Shown piece by piece: positions 9,746 through 11,377 of a stretch of DNA of 11,377 nucleotides (position 1 is the stretch's first letter; every line of letters starts with the position of its first letter). Below the pieces are notes generated by a model. It ran no database searches and had not been told where the DNA came from. It saw nothing but the letters and a program-made list of their open reading frames with translations. Origin of the DNA: Smittium culicis (lineage: Eukaryota > Kickxellomycota > Harpellomycetes > Harpellales > Legeriomycetaceae); assembly GCA_001970855.1 (NCBI GenBank), contig LSSN01001951.1, positions 1 to 11,377 on the forward strand, written 5' to 3'. The translations under genes and the position numbers were made by a program.

Positions 9746-10260
9746 TTATAGGCTCTTGGACAAGAAAAAATTATAACAATTATTAAAATAATAAAAAAAA
9801 AAGTTTAATTAATACCAAAGTCAATACCATCTTCTAGATTATAAAAAATTCAAAAAACTAAAAAAGTAATTTTGTTAATTAATAAACCTAAAAATAATTT
9901 ATTTGCCCTCCCAGTCCTCAGCTAAATTATTTGCAGGTTTATGTCCTCAGTTTTTATCTGGAGCAGCTCTATACGGCTCTTCATTAATCAAATAATCAGA
10001 TATTGAAATTTTTCATTTATTCTTTGACTTCAAATGAATTATTGTATAAATTCGTTGAGTATAGTAAATATTTCGTAGTTTATTTTTACAATATTTTCAT
10101 TGTTAACCCTTTCTAGTGCGGTAAACTGATTTTGATCTACGACATCTAGCAAATTAGATTCAATAATAATAGAATAACCTCGAGATTCGATCAATTATTG
10201 ATATATGTAATTATAAAACCAAATAGAAAGTCTGCTTGTAAATCATAAAGAATCAATAAA
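9620..10260. repeat. Diverged direct duplication, spacing about 524 bp
   Basis: ATCTAGTAAATTACATTCAA at 9620 matches ATCTAGCAAATTAGATTCAA at 10144, an offset of 524. TAAATCATGAACGAATCAAT at 9714 matches TAAATCATAAAGAATCAAT at 10239, an offset of 525. Between and around these anchors about half the bases still agree. The nearly constant offset with conserved coding pattern indicates an old tandem duplication or two insertions of one element in the same orientation. Confidence 0.6.
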
Positions 10261-10270
10261 ACAACTTTTT
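9899..10270 (-). pseudogene. Coding-like repeat copy 2 with downstream segment
   Basis: The minus strand has a 49-codon open stretch ending at about 10042, containing SIIIESNLLDVVDQNQF and ALERVNNENIVKINYEIF. FIDSL and a stop lie upstream in the same frame. It is the diverged partner of copy 1. After a frame change, 9899-10012 (37 codons, one TGA at 9947-9949) reads ISDYLINEEPYRAAPDKN, stop, GHKPANNLAEDWEGK, which is strongly coding-like and may belong to the same decayed protein. No Met-initiated ORF of useful length remains. The family is uncertain; a copia-type Gag is my best guess. Confidence 0.4.
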
Positions 10271-10859
10271 GCAGAGATTTGGATGATAAAGGGATAAGGG
10301 GATTTTTTTAACTTTTTGGCAATAAAAATAATTCTTTGCTTAGCATACAAAAAAATAAAGAAATTTGAATATAATAATAAATTGGACTATAATTAGTAAA
10401 AAACAAATGAAATGATGTCATATCATATCACAAGCTGAGATACCTCTAGCATTGATGACAGTTGTAGTTGTTTTGTAAAAAAAAATAAGATATGATTGAA
10501 AATAAGAAATTTTCGGGAAAAATATGAAATAATAAGTCTAATTTAAATTCCTTCAAATTTAAAAAAATTAATGTTATTTTCACTTGGCATCTATCTGAAA
10601 GTTTATATGTTTTCATTTAAAATATTACAATTAAATAAATTAAAGTAAATTAATTATTTAATTACAAAAAAATATGGATTTATAGTAATAAAAATATTAA
10701 CAATAATAAGAATTAAAAATTAAAAAATAAATTTCTAATACTAAGGATAAACAAATAGAAGGAAATAGATAGTATAATAAAGTAAAATAAAACAAGAAAT
10801 AAAATGTAGAATGTGTATATATAAATGAATATATAGATATGATATTCAGTAACTGAGAT
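10271..10859. other. AT-rich 3' flank of the CaaX gene
   Basis: There is no gene here that I can support. The stretch adjoining 10859 should contain the 3' UTR and polyadenylation site of the minus-strand CaaX gene. Open frames across 10697-10942 on the minus strand overlap that gene in another frame and run on into low-complexity sequence, so I left them out. Confidence 0.5.
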
Positions 10860-11377
10860 TTACATAACAATGCAAGAAGATTTAGATTTTTTGCCAGAAT
10901 TATTTTTGGATTTAAAGAACGTGTAATTTTTCTTTTCTTCATTGAGTTTGTTCATCTCGATAGCTGCTGATACACTATTTTTAACTAAGTCTTCTTCAAC
11001 TGGATCAATCGTATGTTGTTCTGGTGTTTGTTTATTGGCTGAATTGCTAATTTCAGTTATTGTTCTATCAAAGTTAGAAATTAGAGAGCCAGAGTTGATT
11101 GCTTGATTGGTAGTATCAGAAGTTGAATGGATCTCTTGAGAATTGAGGTTATTGTTGGAAACAGATTCGCTAACAAACTCAAATGAAGAGTCATTATTGG
11201 TAGCTGGAGTAGATACCTGTTCAGGTACAGCTTGTTCAACGACTGGAGCAGCTTGCTCAACGACTGGAGCAGCTTGTTCAACGACTGGAGCAGCTTGTTC
11301 AACGACTGGAGCAGCTTGTTCAACGACTGGAGCAGCTTGTTCAACGACTGGAGCAGCTTGTTCAACGACTGGAGCAG
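10860..11377 (-). CDS. Repeat protein with C-terminal CaaX box (5' end outside window)
   Basis: The frame is open from the right edge to TAA at 10860-10862: 171 residues, no Met needed because the start is off-window. The visible N-terminal 48 residues are repeats of AAPVVEQ. A Ser/Asn/Thr-rich, probably disordered linker of about 65 residues follows. Then comes a charged, helix-prone stretch (VEEDLVKNSVSAAIEMNKL), a basic segment (KNNSGKKSKSS) and the terminus CIVM. C-x-aliphatic-x with Met last is a classic farnesyltransferase site, and the adjacent lysines are the usual second membrane signal. The protein is therefore probably a lipid-anchored cytosolic protein at the plasma membrane or an endomembrane. 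Codon use is richer in G/C than the flanks and the frame makes sense to the last codon, so it looks functional. I recognise no catalytic domain in the visible part and cannot name the protein. Confidence 0.75.
   Translation of the reverse strand, partial: APVVEQAAPVVEQAAPVVEQAAPVVEQAAPVVEQAAPVVEQAAPVVEQAVPEQVSTPATNNDSSFEFVSESVSNNNLNSQEIHSTSDTTNQAINSGSLISNFDRTITEISNSANKQTPEQHTIDPVEEDLVKNSVSAAIEMNKLNEEKKNYTFFKSKNNSGKKSKSSCIVM
11232..11377. repeat. 21-bp tandem repeat, about 7 copies
   Basis: Units start at 11232, 11253, 11274, 11295, 11316, 11337 and 11358, the last cut by one base at the window edge. All are identical except for one T-to-C change in the second unit, silent or nearly so (GAA to GAG, both Glu). 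The array is in frame with the CaaX gene and encodes AAPVVEQ on the minus strand. It probably continues beyond the window. A degraded unit (QAVPEQ) lies at its inner edge. Confidence 0.95.

Noticed and set aside
9899..10012. Possible zinc knuckle around GHKPANN
   Set aside because: Only the Gly-His agrees; none of the three expected cysteines is present.
10697..10942. 81-codon minus-strand ORF
   Set aside because: Its start lies within the CaaX gene in another frame and the rest is low-complexity AT sequence.
11081..11365. 94-codon minus-strand ORF of repeated Leu/Gln/Ser heptads
   Set aside because: It is a shadow of the 21-bp repeat in another frame and starts at TTG. The AAPVVEQ frame continues to a CaaX terminus.

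Overview
The window is AT-rich, gene-poor eukaryotic nuclear DNA. Only two genes look intact. One is an intronless type II membrane glycosyltransferase (8057-9004, +). The other is the 3' part of a repeat protein ending in a CaaX prenylation box (10860-11377, -), which runs off the right edge. There are no bacterial-style operons, no tRNA or rRNA genes and no CRISPR. The standard genetic code fits both genes. A membrane-anchored GT31-like enzyme, a CaaX protein and remains of a tyrosine-recombinase retrotransposon fit an AT-rich fungus, perhaps an early-diverging lineage. The sequence does not prove the taxon.

Layout. 1-2030 is very AT-rich with no recognisable gene. 2037-2510 (-) holds short coding-like fragments of unknown identity. 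2941-3155 holds two strong hairpins and a small ORF with one stop in it. About 4434-6890 (-) is the clearest hidden structure: a decayed DIRS/Ngaro-type element. Reading along the minus strand it has reverse transcriptase remains, then an RNase H-like region, then a tyrosine recombinase ending in a recognisable active-site tail. Stops and frameshifts break it throughout, so ordinary ORF calling misses it. 6891-8056 is AT-rich, with two short coding-like pieces just upstream of the glycosyltransferase.

9005-10859 separates the two genes. It contains two diverged copies of one coding-like segment (about 9480-9745 and 9990-10265, -), spaced about 524 bp apart. They may derive from a copia-type Gag. 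The right end carries seven near-identical 21-bp units coding the heptapeptide AAPVVEQ inside the CaaX gene.

The two genes are on opposite strands and converge across about 1.9 kb, so nothing suggests shared regulation. The glycosyltransferase would act in the Golgi or ER lumen. The CaaX protein would sit on the cytosolic face of a membrane. Much of the remaining sequence appears to be worn-down mobile-element DNA in an AT-rich background.
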